NCBI GenBank assembly: GCA_002779235.1 | Contig: PEXD01000066.1 | Location: 1 to 6,998, forward strand | Length of the DNA stretch: 6,998 bases | DNA from: Candidatus Woesearchaeota archaeon CG07_land_8_20_14_0_80_44_23 | GTDB lineage: Archaea > Nanobdellota > Nanobdellia > Woesearchaeales > 0-14-0-80-44-23 | Direction of reading: 5' to 3' | Shown here: positions 6,497-6,998 of the stretch, piece by piece | Numbering within the stretch: position 1 is the stretch's first letter | Layout: the number at the start of each line of letters is the position of its first letter | Position numbers and translations under genes: made by a program | Notes under the pieces: model-generated | What the model saw: the letters and a program-made list of their open reading frames with translations, nothing else | Told to the model about the DNA's origin: nothing | Databases searched by the model: none

Positions 6497-6892
6497 ATGA
6501 GAGTAGCAATTGACGCAGCAATTATCCAGGATGGAAGAATACTTTTGGTAAGAAAAAAACAGAGCTGGATACTTCCTGGAGGAAAACCTAATCCGAATGA
6601 ATCTGATCTTGAATGTCTTTGCAGAGAAGTAAGAGAAGAGTTATCAGGAACCCAATTAGAATTAGATGAAGGTAAAATCAAATATTACGGCGATTTTGAA
6701 GGGATAACTCCGCACACAGGAGATATTTTAACAGCGAAGGTTTATTTTGCAAATATCAAAGGCGAACTTCACAATTATTCTGCGGAAATTTCAGGATATG
6801 CCTGGGCAAATGATCCAAGAGAATATAACCTCTCTGATATTACTTCTAAGATTGTAGATTCTCTTGCAAAAGATGGATACTTAAAACTTTAG
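6497..6892 (+). CDS. Nudix hydrolase
   Basis: A 131-residue cytoplasmic protein, the usual size of a single Nudix domain. These enzymes cleave nucleoside diphosphates linked to another moiety, using Mg2+ or Mn2+ held by the Nudix-box glutamates. The box (G-x5-E-x7-REUxEExGU) starts at G29 in LPGGKPNPNE and continues as REVREELSG (43-51). E44, E47 and E48 are present, while the usual final Gly is Ser50. An N-terminal strand with VAIDAAIIQDGRILLVRKK (3-21) is typical of MutT-like members. The substrate (oxidised nucleotide, NADH, ADP-ribose and so on) cannot be told. The start is fixed by the TATA box; an upstream TTG would lie inside the promoter region. All six arginines use AGA, and sampled lines are about 37-38% GC against 43-50% for sampled hydrolase lines, so the gene may have come by transfer. 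The preceding hydrolase gene ends 111 bases upstream. Confidence 0.9.
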   Translation: MRVAIDAAIIQDGRILLVRKKQSWILPGGKPNPNESDLECLCREVREELSGTQLELDEGKIKYYGDFEGITPHTGDILTAKVYFANIKGELHNYSAEISGYAWANDPREYNLSDITSKIVDSLAKDGYLKL

Positions 6893-6910
6893 AGCGATTG
6901 AAATTTATCC

Positions 6911-6919
6911 TTTTTTATT
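6911..6919 (+). terminator. Oligo-T terminator after the Nudix gene
   Basis: A run of six T followed by ATT (6911-6919), about 18 bases after the Nudix stop. This is a typical intrinsic archaeal termination signal needing no hairpin. It lies just upstream of the hairpin at 6926-6971. Confidence 0.5.
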
Positions 6920-6925
6920 ATGCAG

Positions 6926-6971
6926 AAAAGCGGCAAAACTCCAATCTTCAGATTGGAGATAAGCCGCTTTT
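6926..6971. repeat. Two-tier perfect inverted repeat (hairpin)
   Basis: Outer arms AAAAGCGGC (6926-6934) and GCCGCTTTT (6963-6971) pair over nine bases. A symmetric 4x4 internal loop (AAAA / ATAA) follows. Inner arms CTCCAATC (6939-6946) and GATTGGAG (6951-6958) pair over eight bases around a TTCA tetraloop. Every stem pair is Watson-Crick. The A-rich 5' edge and T-rich 3' edge would allow it to act as a bidirectional factor-independent terminator. Other readings are a small structured RNA or a mobile-element end. It is only about 34 bases past the Nudix gene. Confidence 0.75.
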
Positions 6972-6977
6972 AGCACA

Positions 6978-6998
6978 AAGAAATGTATTACATTTCTT
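6978..6998. repeat. Second perfect inverted repeat reaching the window edge
   Basis: AAGAAATG (6978-6985) pairs perfectly with CATTTCTT (6991-6998) around TATTA, with one extra T-A pair possible inside. It begins six bases after the previous hairpin ends. The right arm stops exactly at the window end, so the stem may be longer. Confidence 0.6.

Noticed and set aside
6926..6998. Hairpin pair as a CRISPR array or integron attC site
   Set aside because: The two hairpins differ in sequence and are not regularly spaced repeats with spacers, and the attC core-site consensus is not seen. Neither label is supported.

Overview
The window reads as archaeal chromosome. Nearly every gene start sits about 25-33 bases downstream of a TATA-type box (TTTATAAA or close variants). 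Most starts have no Shine-Dalgarno sequence, which is the leaderless pattern of archaeal promoters. A membrane-anchored protein packed with N-glycosylation sequons agrees with this. GC is roughly 43-50% in the sampled lines of the main genes, with AGG and AGA the prominent arginine codons. Protein style and gene mix would fit a DPANN-type or other uncultivated archaeon, but the lineage is a guess: no rRNA or marker gene is present.

Layout: (1) 1-362, minus: 5' part of a radical SAM protein of the SplB / COG1533 type, running off the window. (2) 363-499: divergent promoter region. (3) 500-1753, plus: a GNAT-like protein of an uncharacterised, widely distributed family. (4) 1761-3131, minus, convergent with the previous gene: a secreted or anchored DUF4139 protein. 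(5) 3132-3231: second divergent promoter region. (6) 3232-3735, plus: small class I SAM-dependent methyltransferase. (7) 3785-6385, plus: an 866-residue membrane-anchored surface protein. It has a beta-rich N-terminal region, a long Ser/Ala-rich helical stalk full of glycosylation sequons, a six-cysteine cluster and a C-terminal alpha/beta-hydrolase (lipase/esterase) domain. (8) 6497-6892, plus: a Nudix hydrolase with lower GC and different codon choice. (9) 6893-6998: a T-tract terminator followed by two strong hairpins, the second reaching the window edge.

Each complete gene seems to have its own promoter, so I see no operon and no multi-gene pathway. Two of the products (DUF4139 protein and anchored hydrolase) act outside the membrane. 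The others are cytoplasmic enzymes whose substrates cannot be read from sequence. The most interesting items are the sequon-dense tethered hydrolase and the compositionally distinct Nudix gene with its adjoining hairpin pair. No gap exceeds 300 bases. I saw no tRNA, rRNA, CRISPR array or transposase gene.
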